A stretch of 64,000 bases of DNA from Myxococcales bacterium (GTDB taxonomy: Bacteria; Myxococcota_A; Polyangia; Polyangiales; Polyangiaceae), in contig JAAFHV010000003.1 in the NCBI GenBank assembly GCA_013297655.1, forward strand, positions 1 through 64,000, written 5' to 3'. Position numbers and translations under genes: made by a program. Each line of letters starts with the position of its first letter. Position 1 is the stretch's first letter. Shown piece by piece: positions 26,632-34,431 of this stretch. Below the pieces are notes generated by a model. That model had not been told where the DNA came from. It saw only the letters and a program-made list of their open reading frames with translations, and did not search any database.

Positions 26632-27144
26632 TCACGCAGAGGCGCGCACGGCACGGGCAGACGACCTCGCCGCGCGGGAATCGTGGAGCCTCGTCGCACG
26701 AGTGTGGCGCGCGAAGATTCGGTGCACACGGAGCGCGGTCGACGAGCTAGAGACGGGCCTTCCTGCCGACTTCGTGCCGCCGCCGTCGTCGCCAGTGCGA
26801 GGTTCGCTGTCGTCCTTCGCGGCAATGCCCACGAGCGCGCCAAAAAAAGCACCGAATGTCGCGCCGATCGCCGCGCCATTCAAAGCGGCGAAGAGCGGAC
26901 CAATCGTCACGAACGGCTCGAGCCACGGCGACCGCAGGACGCGAAGGCTCGCGAGCACGGCGAGGAGCGAGCTCATCGCGGCGCCGATCGACGCCCCGAC
27001 GATTGCACCCCTGTTCGATGTCGGCGCATCACGACGCGCGGCTTCCGTCCGTCGCGCCAGCGTCGCGAACGCGAGAACGCGTGGATCGAGGCGCAGACGC
27101 TTCCCCGCTGGACGGTCGTTCGTTTCGCTCGAGCTTTGGCGCAC
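26632..27144 (-). CDS. Small glycine-zipper membrane protein
   Basis: 170 residues from GTG 27144, chosen because GAAGGAG lies six bases upstream. Two hydrophobic Gly/Ala-rich helices (about 46-68 and 77-108; IVGASIGAAMSSLLAVLASL, then AALNGAAIGATFGAFFGALVG) have glycine-zipper spacing. A basic Ser/Arg/Ala tail follows. Probably in the inner membrane. The overlapping plus-strand frame is a shadow. Unknown function. A weaker sigma54-like element lies upstream. Confidence 0.7.
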   Translation of the reverse strand: MRQSSSETNDRPAGKRLRLDPRVLAFATLARRTEAARRDAPTSNRGAIVGASIGAAMSSLLAVLASLRVLRSPWLEPFVTIGPLFAALNGAAIGATFGAFFGALVGIAAKDDSEPRTGDDGGGTKSAGRPVSSSSTALRVHRIFARHTRATRLHDSRAARSSARAVRASA

Positions 27145-27189
27145 GGAGTTCTCCTTCGTCTACGAGCAGGGTGCTCCGGGCAGTACGTA

Positions 27190-27205
27190 AGCAACGTGTG
27201 CGCCG
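27190..27205 (-). promoter_or_regulatory. Sigma54-like promoter for the glycine-zipper gene
   Basis: Minus-strand CGGCGCA-N4-TTGCT has GG-N10-GC and 5 of 8 other consensus positions, with a full TTGCT. The predicted start near 27179 is about 35 bases before the GTG. Confidence 0.45.
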
Positions 27206-27243
27206 CGTGTGCACGGCGACACGAGAGAGTCGAACCGGTAGGC

Positions 27244-28857
27244 CTATTTTGGCGTAGCAGGCGCGACGGTCGGTGCGGATAGCCCCTGCATCGAGTATCG
27301 CTTTAGCTTCCGATACAGCGTCGCCGATCCGATCTTCAGTTGAATCGCGGTGTGGGTCTGATTGCCGCCGTTGGCGTCCAATGCGGCGAGGATGTACTCC
27401 TTCTCGATTTCCTCGAGCGGCCGCACCGCACCTTGGCTGACGGCCGCCTTCGGGACCGCCTCGCGCACCTCTTCGGGGAGATCGTCGAGCTCGACGCGAG
27501 CACCTCTCGCGAGCGCCGCCGCCCGCTCCATCGCGTTCTCGAGCTCGCGAACGTTACCGGGCCAACCGTAGCGGAGGAGCTGGTCGGCTGCGCGCGGCGC
27601 GATACCGGCGATCTTTCGCTTCATCCGGAGCGCGGCCTCGGAGAGGAGAACGCGCGCGAGCGGAAGCACGTCGTCGCGGCGATCGACGAGGGCGGGCACG
27701 TGAAGCTCGACCACTTTGAGCCGATAGTAGAGATCTTGGCGGAACGTGCCCCCGACCACGCCATGCGAGAGGTCGCGGTTGGTCGCGGCGACGATTCTCA
27801 CGTCGACACGACGGCTCTTGTTCTCTCCTACGCGCCGGACCTCACGTTCCTGGAGCGCGCGAAGCAGCTTTACCTGCATGGTAGGCGAGACCTCACCCAC
27901 CTCGTCGAGGAGCAACGTGCCGCCGTTCGCGGCCTCGAACAAACCAGGCCGATCCTGGGTCGCTCCGGTGAACGAGCCGCGAGCGTGACCGAAGAGCTCA
28001 CTCTCGAGGAGCGTCTCCGTGATCGCGCCGCAGTTCACGGCGATGAAGGGTCCTGCCGCGCGGGTAGACTCTTCGTGAACGAGGCGCGCGATCCGTTCCT
28101 TGCCTGCGCCGCTCTCCCCAGTGATGAGCACGGTAGAGTCGACCTTGGCGACACGGCACGCGAGATCGACGAGCTGTCGCATGCGAGGCGAGAGCGCGAC
28201 GATGCCGAGAGGAGGCTCGACCACGCTCGCTCGAACGAGCGCCTTTCGACGCTCGCGCAGCTTACGCTCGGCGACGCGCAGAGTCTCCGTCACCCGTCGG
28301 ACGGAGACATCGAGACACTCCGCGAGGCGGCCCGACTCGAAGAAGCGGAGCTCCTCCGATTGATCGCCGCCCCATTCTTCGCGCGAACGGCCGAGCAAAT
28401 GGCAACCGGCGTCCCCCTTTCCGATGCAGCGATCCTCCACCACGTAGATCTCGTGCCCAATCGTTCGGCTGATGTAACCGCTGGTGAGGCCACAAATTGT
28501 CCAGCACATCGGGGAGTCCGCGCGCCCGAAGTGGAGGAGATGCTGCTCGGCCTCGTAGGACGCCGCCAGCACGGCCCCCTCCTTCGATAGTGCGTCACTC
28601 GCCCCGGACTCGAGGCGAAAGAGGCCCTCGAGCGAGTGGATTCGCGCGCCGGCCCGTCGCCATTCGTCGTCACTGTCCCACTTGAACTCGGTACGCATCG
28701 CCTCCGCCATGCGCCAACCGTGCGCGAATCCGAACTGGGTGAGCACGGCGCGCGCGGCCGTCAAGCCGAAGTTCTCGACGAGGTATTTGCGTAGGAGGCC
28801 CATCGCGACCGCATCGATCAAGAGCGCGCGTTGGTGATGCAAGTCTTCGGCACGCAT
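27244..28857 (-). CDS. XylR-type sigma54 activator with XylR_N and V4R sensor domains
   Basis: 537 residues. I start at ATG 28857 because GGAGGTG lies four bases upstream, rather than at the ATG 12 bases earlier. Residues 1-95 match an activator XylR_N domain and 98-157 a V4R (4-vinyl reductase) domain with Cys118, Cys122, Cys144 and Cys152, the pattern that binds small ligands or metal. The AAA+ core has GESGAGKE at 247-254, GSFTGA at 294-299 (an accepted variant of GAFTGA), LLLDEV near 315-320 and [10 protein letters not shown] Fis-type helix-turn-helix ends it (about 500-520). There is no receiver domain, so it senses directly. It lies just downstream of xfp and is the likely regulator of the sigma54-like promoters around it (inference). 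Confidence 0.93.
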   Translation of the reverse strand: MRAEDLHHQRALLIDAVAMGLLRKYLVENFGLTAARAVLTQFGFAHGWRMAEAMRTEFKWDSDDEWRRAGARIHSLEGLFRLESGASDALSKEGAVLAASYEAEQHLLHFGRADSPMCWTICGLTSGYISRTIGHEIYVVEDRCIGKGDAGCHLLGRSREEWGGDQSEELRFFESGRLAECLDVSVRRVTETLRVAERKLRERRKALVRASVVEPPLGIVALSPRMRQLVDLACRVAKVDSTVLITGESGAGKERIARLVHEESTRAAGPFIAVNCGAITETLLESELFGHARGSFTGATQDRPGLFEAANGGTLLLDEVGEVSPTMQVKLLRALQEREVRRVGENKSRRVDVRIVAATNRDLSHGVVGGTFRQDLYYRLKVVELHVPALVDRRDDVLPLARVLLSEAALRMKRKIAGIAPRAADQLLRYGWPGNVRELENAMERAAALARGARVELDDLPEEVREAVPKAAVSQGAVRPLEEIEKEYILAALDANGGNQTHTAIQLKIGSATLYRKLKRYSMQGLSAPTVAPATPK

Positions 28858-28886
28858 GCGCACCTCCATCGAATTGACCGGGACCG

Positions 28887-28898
28887 GTAGGACCCTAC
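28887..28898. promoter_or_regulatory. Palindrome upstream of the XylR-type activator
   Basis: GTAGG-AC-CCTAC has perfect five-base arms and lies 30-41 bases before the activator start, in the 213-base gap after xfp. It could be an autoregulatory site. No sigma54-like element was found in this gap. Confidence 0.35.
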
Positions 28899-29070
28899 GT
28901 CAATACGATGGAACAAAGGGCCGATCGGCGACGAATACTTACGAATCTCGTGGCGGAACGCCAAACCGCGGACCGCGGCGAACCAATTGCGTCGCCTCGG
29001 GTCGAGAACGCAAAATGATGGTGCCCTTGCGTCACCGTATCGTCCTCGACGGGAGGAGCGAATCGGCAGC

Positions 29071-31485
29071 TCAGTCGCCGGTTGAGAGCGCGACATCTCG
29101 GTTCTCGACGAACGGCGGCGCGTCAGGGGCGCCCCAGGTCCAGCCGCGGATCTCCGGCATGTCCTCACCCCACTGCTCGATATAGCGCTTGTGCGCGATC
29201 AACTTAGAAGCGAGGTCGGCGGAGAGCTCGGCACCTCGCGCCCCGGTCGCCGGGAGGCGAGCAACCGCGTTCATCACGAGGTGAAAACGATCGAGCTCGT
29301 TCAGCACCGTCATGTCGAACGGCGTCGTAATGGTGCCCTCCTCCTTGTAGCCGTGGACATGAATATTCTTGTGGTTCGTCCTTCGGTAGGTGAGGCGATG
29401 AATCAGCGCTGGATACGCGTGGAACGCAAATACGACCGGCTTGTCTTTCGTGAACAGGGCGTCGAACGCCTCGTCGGTGAGCCCATGCGGGTGCTCGTTC
29501 GCCGGCTGGAGGCGCATGAGATCGACGACGTTTACGACACGAATCCGTAGGCTCGGGAGTCGCTCACGGAGGATCTTCACCGCCGCGAGCGTCTCGAGCG
29601 TGGGCACGTCGCCGCAACACGCCATCACGAGGTCCGGACTCTCGCCGCGATCGTGGCTTGCCCATTCCCATACACCGACACCGGCCGTGCAGTGTGCAAC
29701 CGCCGCCTCCATCGACAACCATTGCGGCGCTGGGTGTTTGCCGGCAATCACCACGTTGACGTAGTGCCGACTTCGCAGACAGTGGTCCATCACGGAGAGG
29801 AGGCAGTTCGCGTCCGGCGGCAAATAGACCCGCACGATCTCCGCCTTCTTGTTCACGACGAGGTCGATGAAGCCGGGGTCCTGGTGCGTGAACCCATTGT
29901 GGTCCTGCCGCCAGACGTGGGACGCGAGGAGGTAGTTGAGCGAGGCGATTTCCCTGCGCCAGGGGAGCGCCGCCGTCACCTTGAGCCACTTTGCGTGCTG
30001 GTTGAACATCGAGTCGACGATATGAATGAACGCCTCGTAGCTGTTCATTATGCCGTGTCTTCCCGTGAGCAAGTATCCCTCGAGCCAACCTTGGCACTGG
30101 TGCTCACTGAGCATCTCCATGACGCGACCGGTCGGCGCGAGGAATTCGTCGTCGGCAGTCGCAGCGCCGACCCATTGGCGGTTCGTGACCTCGAAGAGCG
30201 CCCCGAGCCCGTTCGAGAGCGTCTCGTCCGGACCGAATATGCGAAAATTGCGCGCTCCCTCGTTCAGCGTCACCACGTCGCGCAGGAGTCGACCGAGGAC
30301 CCGTGTATCACCGATACCAGGCGTTCCCGGCGCCGGCACCGGAAAGGCGTAGTCCCGGAACTCCGGCATCTTCAGGTCCACCAACAGCCCTCCGCCGTTG
30401 GCATGCGGGTTCGAGCCCATTCGTCGATCCCCGGTCGGCGCGAGGTCGGCGAGCTCGGGGAGCAGCTTGCCTCGCTCGTCGAACAGCTCTCGTGGTCGGT
30501 AGCTCTCGAGCCAGCGCTCGATCATCGCGAGGTGCTCGGGGTGCTGCCGCGGGTCGGAGATCGGGACCTGATGAGACCGGAACGTGCCCTCGATTTTTTT
30601 GTCGTCCACCATCGCCGGCCCCGTCCACCCCTTTGGCGACCGCAAGACGATCATAGGCCACCGCGGACGCTCGGAGCTCTCGCCGGCTCGGGCTGCGCTC
30701 TGCACACGACGGATATGCTCTACCGCGGCATCGAGCGCGTCGGCCATCGCTTCGTGCATGAGCGCGGGGTCGTGACCTTCTACGAAATAGGGTGTCCAGC
30801 CGTAGCCACGGAGGAGCTGCTCGAGCTCCTCGTGCGTAATTCGCGCGAGCACCGTGGGGCTCGCTATCTTGTATCCGTTCAGATGGAGGATGGGCAACAC
30901 GGCCCCATCGGTCGCGGCGTCGAGGAACTTGTTGGAGTGCCACGCCGTGGCGAGTGGCCCCGTCTCTGCCTCACCGTCACCGACGACGCATGCGACGATC
31001 AAACTGGGGTTGTCGAACACAGCGCCGAAGGAGTGGCTCAGGGAGTATCCGAGCTCGCCACCCTCGTGAATGGATCCGGGAGTCTCCGGCGAAGCGTGGC
31101 TAGGAATTCCGCCCGGAAAAGAGAACCTGCGAAAGAGCGTCCGGAGGCCCGCAACGTCGCGGGTAACCTCGGGGTAAACCTCGCTGTAGGTCCCCTCCAG
31201 ATACGTATTCGCGACAACGGCAGGACCGCCGTGGCCCGGACCGGACACGTAGATCATGTCGAGGTCGTACTTCTTGATGATCCGGTTGAGGTGGACGTAG
31301 ACGAAATTCTGTCCCGGCGTCGTGCCCCAGTGCCCGAGCAACATATGCTTCACGTCGTCGAGGACGAGCGGCCTCTCCAAGAGCGGATTGTCGTAGAGGT
31401 AGATCTGTCCGACAGATAGGTAGTTCGCGGCGCGCCAGTAGGCATCGAGCTTGCGAAACGCCTCCGGCTCGACCGTCGGCTTCAA
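29071..31485 (-). CDS. xfp: Phosphoketolase
   Basis: 804 residues from a TTG at 31485 with GGAG eight bases upstream. An ATG at 31569 adds 28 residues with noncoding composition and no ribosome site. Family members are about 790-825 residues. The thiamine-diphosphate enzyme splits xylulose 5-phosphate and/or fructose 6-phosphate with phosphate to acetyl phosphate plus a shorter sugar phosphate. Signatures are [43 protein letters not shown] by position, [42 protein letters not shown] (by position) and [11 protein letters not shown]-like [10 protein letters not shown]. All family active-site regions are intact. It has a sigma54-like promoter and is followed by the activator gene. In dormant or oxygen-limited cells it would make ATP through acetate kinase. 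Confidence 0.96.
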   Translation of the reverse strand: MKPTVEPEAFRKLDAYWRAANYLSVGQIYLYDNPLLERPLVLDDVKHMLLGHWGTTPGQNFVYVHLNRIIKKYDLDMIYVSGPGHGGPAVVANTYLEGTYSEVYPEVTRDVAGLRTLFRRFSFPGGIPSHASPETPGSIHEGGELGYSLSHSFGAVFDNPSLIVACVVGDGEAETGPLATAWHSNKFLDAATDGAVLPILHLNGYKIASPTVLARITHEELEQLLRGYGWTPYFVEGHDPALMHEAMADALDAAVEHIRRVQSAARAGESSERPRWPMIVLRSPKGWTGPAMVDDKKIEGTFRSHQVPISDPRQHPEHLAMIERWLESYRPRELFDERGKLLPELADLAPTGDRRMGSNPHANGGGLLVDLKMPEFRDYAFPVPAPGTPGIGDTRVLGRLLRDVVTLNEGARNFRIFGPDETLSNGLGALFEVTNRQWVGAATADDEFLAPTGRVMEMLSEHQCQGWLEGYLLTGRHGIMNSYEAFIHIVDSMFNQHAKWLKVTAALPWRREIASLNYLLASHVWRQDHNGFTHQDPGFIDLVVNKKAEIVRVYLPPDANCLLSVMDHCLRSRHYVNVVIAGKHPAPQWLSMEAAVAHCTAGVGVWEWASHDRGESPDLVMACCGDVPTLETLAAVKILRERLPSLRIRVVNVVDLMRLQPANEHPHGLTDEAFDALFTKDKPVVFAFHAYPALIHRLTYRRTNHKNIHVHGYKEEGTITTPFDMTVLNELDRFHLVMNAVARLPATGARGAELSADLASKLIAHKRYIEQWGEDMPEIRGWTWGAPDAPPFVENRDVALSTGD

Positions 31486-31620
31486 GTCACATCTCCGCGG
31501 CGACGCGAGGGCGCCTCCTCGAATCTCGAGCGAACGGGGCGAGGGAGCGTCTGGGCGACGTCGGAGCATGAGCGCGGCGCGTTTGAACCGGGGGTCGCTG
31601 AAGTCATGCTGCGCTCCCCG

Positions 31621-31636
31621 TGCACGAACGGAGCCA
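31621..31636 (-). promoter_or_regulatory. Sigma54-like promoter for xfp
   Basis: Minus-strand TGGCTCC-N4-GTGCA has GG-N10-GC and 5 of 8 other consensus positions. Predicted start near 31610, about 125 bases before the preferred TTG start. Confidence 0.45.
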
Positions 31637-31678
31637 ACGCGCGACCGTCGAAAAAAGAAGAGGCCATCGGCGCTAGTG

Positions 31679-31691
31679 CATCATAATGATG
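31679..31691. promoter_or_regulatory. Palindrome between divergent sigma54-like promoters
   Basis: CATCAT-A-ATGATG has perfect six-base arms and is one of few A+T-rich spots nearby. It lies 44 bases upstream of the xfp element and 105 bases upstream of the kinase element, a normal place for an enhancer bound by a sigma54 activator. Confidence 0.5.
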
Positions 31692-31794
31692 TGCTCTCCA
31701 TCGATTCGATGCAGTGCGCGAGGGAGTAGCACCCTGGTCTCGACAAAACCCGCTCGCATCGGGGTAATTGGGCGGCGTCGGCCCGTTCGCAGCT

Positions 31795-31810
31795 CGGCAT
31801 GCACCATGCA
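31795..31810 (+). promoter_or_regulatory. Sigma54-like promoter for histidine kinase 1
   Basis: CGGCATG-N4-ATGCA has GG-N10-GC (GG 31796, GC 31808) and 5 of 8 other consensus positions. Predicted start near 31821, 32 bases before the ATG. Confidence 0.5.
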
Positions 31811-31852
31811 AAGCGTGCGTGCTCGGCAACCTTTGCAGCCCGCATCGGAGCG

Positions 31853-32995
31853 ATGAGCGAGCCGTCGGCAGGGAACGAACAAATGCTGCGTGAGCTTCTG
31901 ACGGCGAACCACGAAGAGCTGGTGCGACGCTGCCGCGCCAAAGTGACGGACCGCGCCGCCACCTTCGCCACCGACCATGCCTCCGACTCCGTGGTGCCGA
32001 TCCTCGTCGGTCAGCTCGTCCGCGCGATTCGGACGGCAGACGTGGAGACGTCGCGGGAAGCCGCAAACCTGCCCGACGCGAGGAGTATGGCGGCGACACA
32101 CGGGAGCGAGCTCCTCCGAAACGGGTACACGATCGACCAAGTCGTGCACGACTACGGCGACCTCTTTCAGGCCGTGACCGAGCTCGCCCTCGAGACGAAC
32201 GCCGCCATCACGGTCGCCGAGCTCCACACGTTCAACCGTTGCATCGACGCCGCTACCGCCGACGCGGTGACCGAGTTCGGGCGAGAGCGCGACGTCGCCA
32301 TTTCGGACACGTTCGCGCGGTCGATGCACGAGCGGATAGGGTCGCTCGCGCACGAGCTCCGAAACGTCCTCAATTCCGCGATGCTGTCCTACGAAACGCT
32401 GGAGTCGGGACCGACGCCTCCGAACGGAATCGCCGGCAAGCTGCTCGGCACCAGCCTGAAGCGGATGCGCGACCTCATCACCCGCTCACTCGACGAGGTT
32501 CGAGCGACCACGGGATTCCAAGTGCGGCGCGAGCCGGTGTCGATTAGGGACCTCCTCACGGAGTTGCACGTGTCCGCCGACATGGAGGCGCGGTCGAGGC
32601 GCGTAACCCTCACGATCGCTCCGATCACCGACCCGCTCGAGGTTCAAGCCGACCGCCTGCTCATCGCCTGCGCGCTATCGAATGTCGTACAAAACGCGCT
32701 CAAATTTACGCGCCCCGAAGGCCGCGTCGCCTTGACCGCGCGGGCCGTCGAAGGCCGCGTCCTGGTCGACGTGGAGGACGAGTGCGGCGGCATCCGTGTC
32801 GACGACACCGAGGAGCTCTTCAAGCCCTTCGAGCAACGAAACGGTGACCGAACCGGACTCGGGCTCGGGCTCTCGATAAGCAGGCGTGGAGTGGAGGCGA
32901 ACGGCGGCGAGGTACGCATTCGCAATCTCCCCGGGAAGGGCTGCGTCTTCACGATCGAGCTCCCGACCTGTGCGCCACGCGCGCGCTTGGCGTAG
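31853..32995 (+). CDS. Soluble histidine kinase with RsbRD-like N-terminal domain (copy 1)
   Basis: 380 residues from ATG 31853 (GGAG upstream). There are no membrane helices. Residues about 10-150 are helical and match the RsbRD_N-type domain (ATHGSELLRNGYTIDQVV, then DYGDLFQAV), found in stressosome-type sensors. The kinase part has the phospho-acceptor His167 in LAHELRN, an N box (SNVVQNALKF), G1 VEDECGG and G2 TGLGLGLSI. No response regulator gene is nearby, so the target is unknown. It is paralogous to the kinase at 38257 and convergent with a CBS-pair gene, as that copy also is. Confidence 0.88.
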   Translation: MSEPSAGNEQMLRELLTANHEELVRRCRAKVTDRAATFATDHASDSVVPILVGQLVRAIRTADVETSREAANLPDARSMAATHGSELLRNGYTIDQVVHDYGDLFQAVTELALETNAAITVAELHTFNRCIDAATADAVTEFGRERDVAISDTFARSMHERIGSLAHELRNVLNSAMLSYETLESGPTPPNGIAGKLLGTSLKRMRDLITRSLDEVRATTGFQVRREPVSIRDLLTELHVSADMEARSRRVTLTIAPITDPLEVQADRLLIACALSNVVQNALKFTRPEGRVALTARAVEGRVLVDVEDECGGIRVDDTEELFKPFEQRNGDRTGLGLGLSISRRGVEANGGEVRIRNLPGKGCVFTIELPTCAPRARLA

Positions 32996-33323
32996 TCCGA
33001 CCTTCGCCGAGCGCGCCGACGACAGGCGCGACGGCAGGCGGTCGATGGCTACGGGTGCACCGATTCCGGCGTGGATTCGCGCCGCTTCACGACACGCTCG
33101 AAGCGTTGCACCGCGAACACGACAGTGTCGATTCCCGTCGCGACGAACACGCTGCATCGTCGTCTCTAGAGCGCCGAACCGCTCAATTCGGCCGGCTTTT
33201 CGCCGATTTCCGTCGCCTTGCTTCGTTGCTCCCCTCGGCTAGAGCATAGGACTCGACGTCGCGCCTCGCACGGCTCGCAACTCGGCGAAAATCCTCGGTC
33301 ATTAAGCGGTCCGGCGCTCTAGC
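32996..33323. other. 328-base gap between convergent genes
   Basis: No gene supported. A 64-codon frame from GTG 33055 lacks a ribosome site. A short hairpin lies at 33173-33192, listed separately. Confidence 0.5.
33173..33200 (+). terminator. Possible weak terminator after histidine kinase 1
   Basis: GCCGAA and TTCGGC (33173-33178 and 33187-33192) form a six-base stem with an eight-base loop, followed by CGGCTTTT. It lies 178 bases after the kinase stop. Weak but the only candidate in the gap. Confidence 0.35.
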
Positions 33324-33704
33324 TCAGCCCTCCGTAGAGAGCTGCCGCGCGAGAATGTCGAGGGCACCAATCGAAGTGAACGTACCCACCACCCCGTCGG
33401 CCTCGACGACGACCGCCGCGTCCAACCGTTGCGCCGCCATGCGAGCGACGACCGCTCGCACGGGCTCCTCGGGAAACGCGAGCACGAACGACGTCATCAC
33501 GTCTGCGGCGCTCGCGACCGCCAAGTCGACCCCACGGAGCTCGTGGACGAGGCGAATGGCGCGCTCCGAGAGAATACCGACGAGCTTGCCATTAGCCACG
33601 ACGGGCAACGTGCTCGCGCCGCTCTCCCTCATGATCCGTCGCGCGGCGGAGAGGGGCTGCTCGCTCCCTACGGAGTGCGGCGCAGGAGTCATCCAGTGCC
33701 GCAT
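33324..33704 (-). CDS. CBS-pair protein (copy 1)
   Basis: 126 residues from ATG 33704 (MRHWMTP). The frame is open to an ATG at 33764, but a sigma54-like promoter at 33777-33792 predicts transcription starting near 33766, which leaves no leader for that start. Two CBS repeats fill the protein: the first with STLPVVANGKLVGILSERA, the second with AAVVVEADGVVGTFTSIGALDIL (both by position). CBS pairs bind adenosine nucleotides and act as energy sensors. Stand-alone copies are typical of dormancy regulons. It is paralogous to the gene at 39392 and convergent with histidine kinase 1. Confidence 0.88.
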   Translation of the reverse strand: MRHWMTPAPHSVGSEQPLSAARRIMRESGASTLPVVANGKLVGILSERAIRLVHELRGVDLAVASAADVMTSFVLAFPEEPVRAVVARMAAQRLDAAVVVEADGVVGTFTSIGALDILARQLSTEG

Positions 33705-33776
33705 GGTGCGTTCCGTCGCGCGGCCCTGGCCATCTCCGTGGATGGCGTCACCGGTGTCGATCATGCCTCACCGCTT

Positions 33777-33792
33777 TGCAACCGGCCGGCCA
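33777..33792 (-). promoter_or_regulatory. Sigma54-like promoter for CBS copy 1
   Basis: Minus-strand TGGCCGG-N4-TTGCA has GG-N10-GC and 6 of 8 other consensus positions. The predicted start near 33766 supports translation from 33704, not 33764. Confidence 0.55.
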
Positions 33793-33878
33793 ACACGACC
33801 GCCGAGCTCCGCGGGGCCCTCGGCACGCGATACCCGTGGGCGCACCGCGGGAACCTCCGCTCATGGTGTGTACGAAGG

Positions 33879-34286
33879 CTACGGCGCGACATCGGCGATA
33901 CCCAACGAAAACCGAGCGAGGCGCACGAGGTCGGCGGCGCGGGTGGCGCCAGCGTCGTTCGCGGCGTCGAGGTCGCCTTCGATTCGGAGGAGGACCACCA
34001 GCAAGCTCGGCATGGCGCGAATCACCTGCAACGGGTCTATCGCGTCTCGCTGATCGGCAATATCGATATGAACGAACACACCGTCCGATTCGAGCGCTAC
34101 GCGGCCGTGGGCGTTCGACTCAATCACGATCGCGTGCGACCGCATCGACTCGCGAAGCATGGGCTGCAGGTCCGCGACCAGGGCGCGAAGAAACTCGCCT
34201 TCCGCGCGCTGGCGCACGTCGACGGCGCTCTCGCCCGCCGCCACCCGGCGCGACTCGATCGAGAGCGCGCGCGCCCGCTCGGACAT
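33879..34286 (-). CDS. Hypothetical protein of the stress island
   Basis: 135 residues from ATG 34286 (MSERAR), with GGAAG six bases upstream. Longer versions (to 34415) would begin upstream of the predicted sigma54 transcription start near 34305. The protein has a helical N-terminus, a central beta region (SHAIVIESNAHGRVALESDG by position) and a hydrophobic helix-like stretch (PSLLVVLLRIEGDL). No known family recognised. Codon use fits a real gene. It follows the P-ATPase gene on the same strand but has its own promoter element. Confidence 0.62.
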   Translation of the reverse strand: MSERARALSIESRRVAAGESAVDVRQRAEGEFLRALVADLQPMLRESMRSHAIVIESNAHGRVALESDGVFVHIDIADQRDAIDPLQVIRAMPSLLVVLLRIEGDLDAANDAGATRAADLVRLARFSLGIADVAP

Positions 34287-34315
34287 TTCGGCTTCCGTTC
34301 GCATGCCGATCCGTT

Positions 34316-34331
34316 TGCAATCCTCGGTCCA
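34316..34331 (-). promoter_or_regulatory. Sigma54-like promoter for the hypothetical gene at 33879
   Basis: Minus-strand TGGACCG-N4-TTGCA has GG-N10-GC and 6 of 8 other consensus positions. Predicted start near 34305, about 19 bases before the preferred ATG. Confidence 0.55.
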
Positions 34332-34431
34332 CGCACGTTCGAGCGACCGGACGAGCGACGCCCCCCTCCCCGGCGGGGCTTTCGCGCCTCGCATGTGGCG
34401 CCGTTGCCCGACCACGCTCCGAGACTCATGC

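Larger units (their letters stand above)
31486..31852. other. Divergent regulatory region between xfp and histidine kinase 1
   Basis: 367 bases without a gene. It carries two outward-facing sigma54-like promoters (31621-31636 for xfp, 31795-31810 for the kinase) with a 13-base palindrome between them. Confidence 0.6.

Noticed and set aside
27225-27245. tRNA-like T-arm sequence (GGTTCGA on the minus strand)
   Set aside because: The flanking bases do not pair into a T stem, and no acceptor or anticodon arm can be drawn.
33055-33249. 64-codon frame after histidine kinase 1
   Set aside because: It has a helical look but no ribosome site, and sits in the 3' gap between convergent genes.
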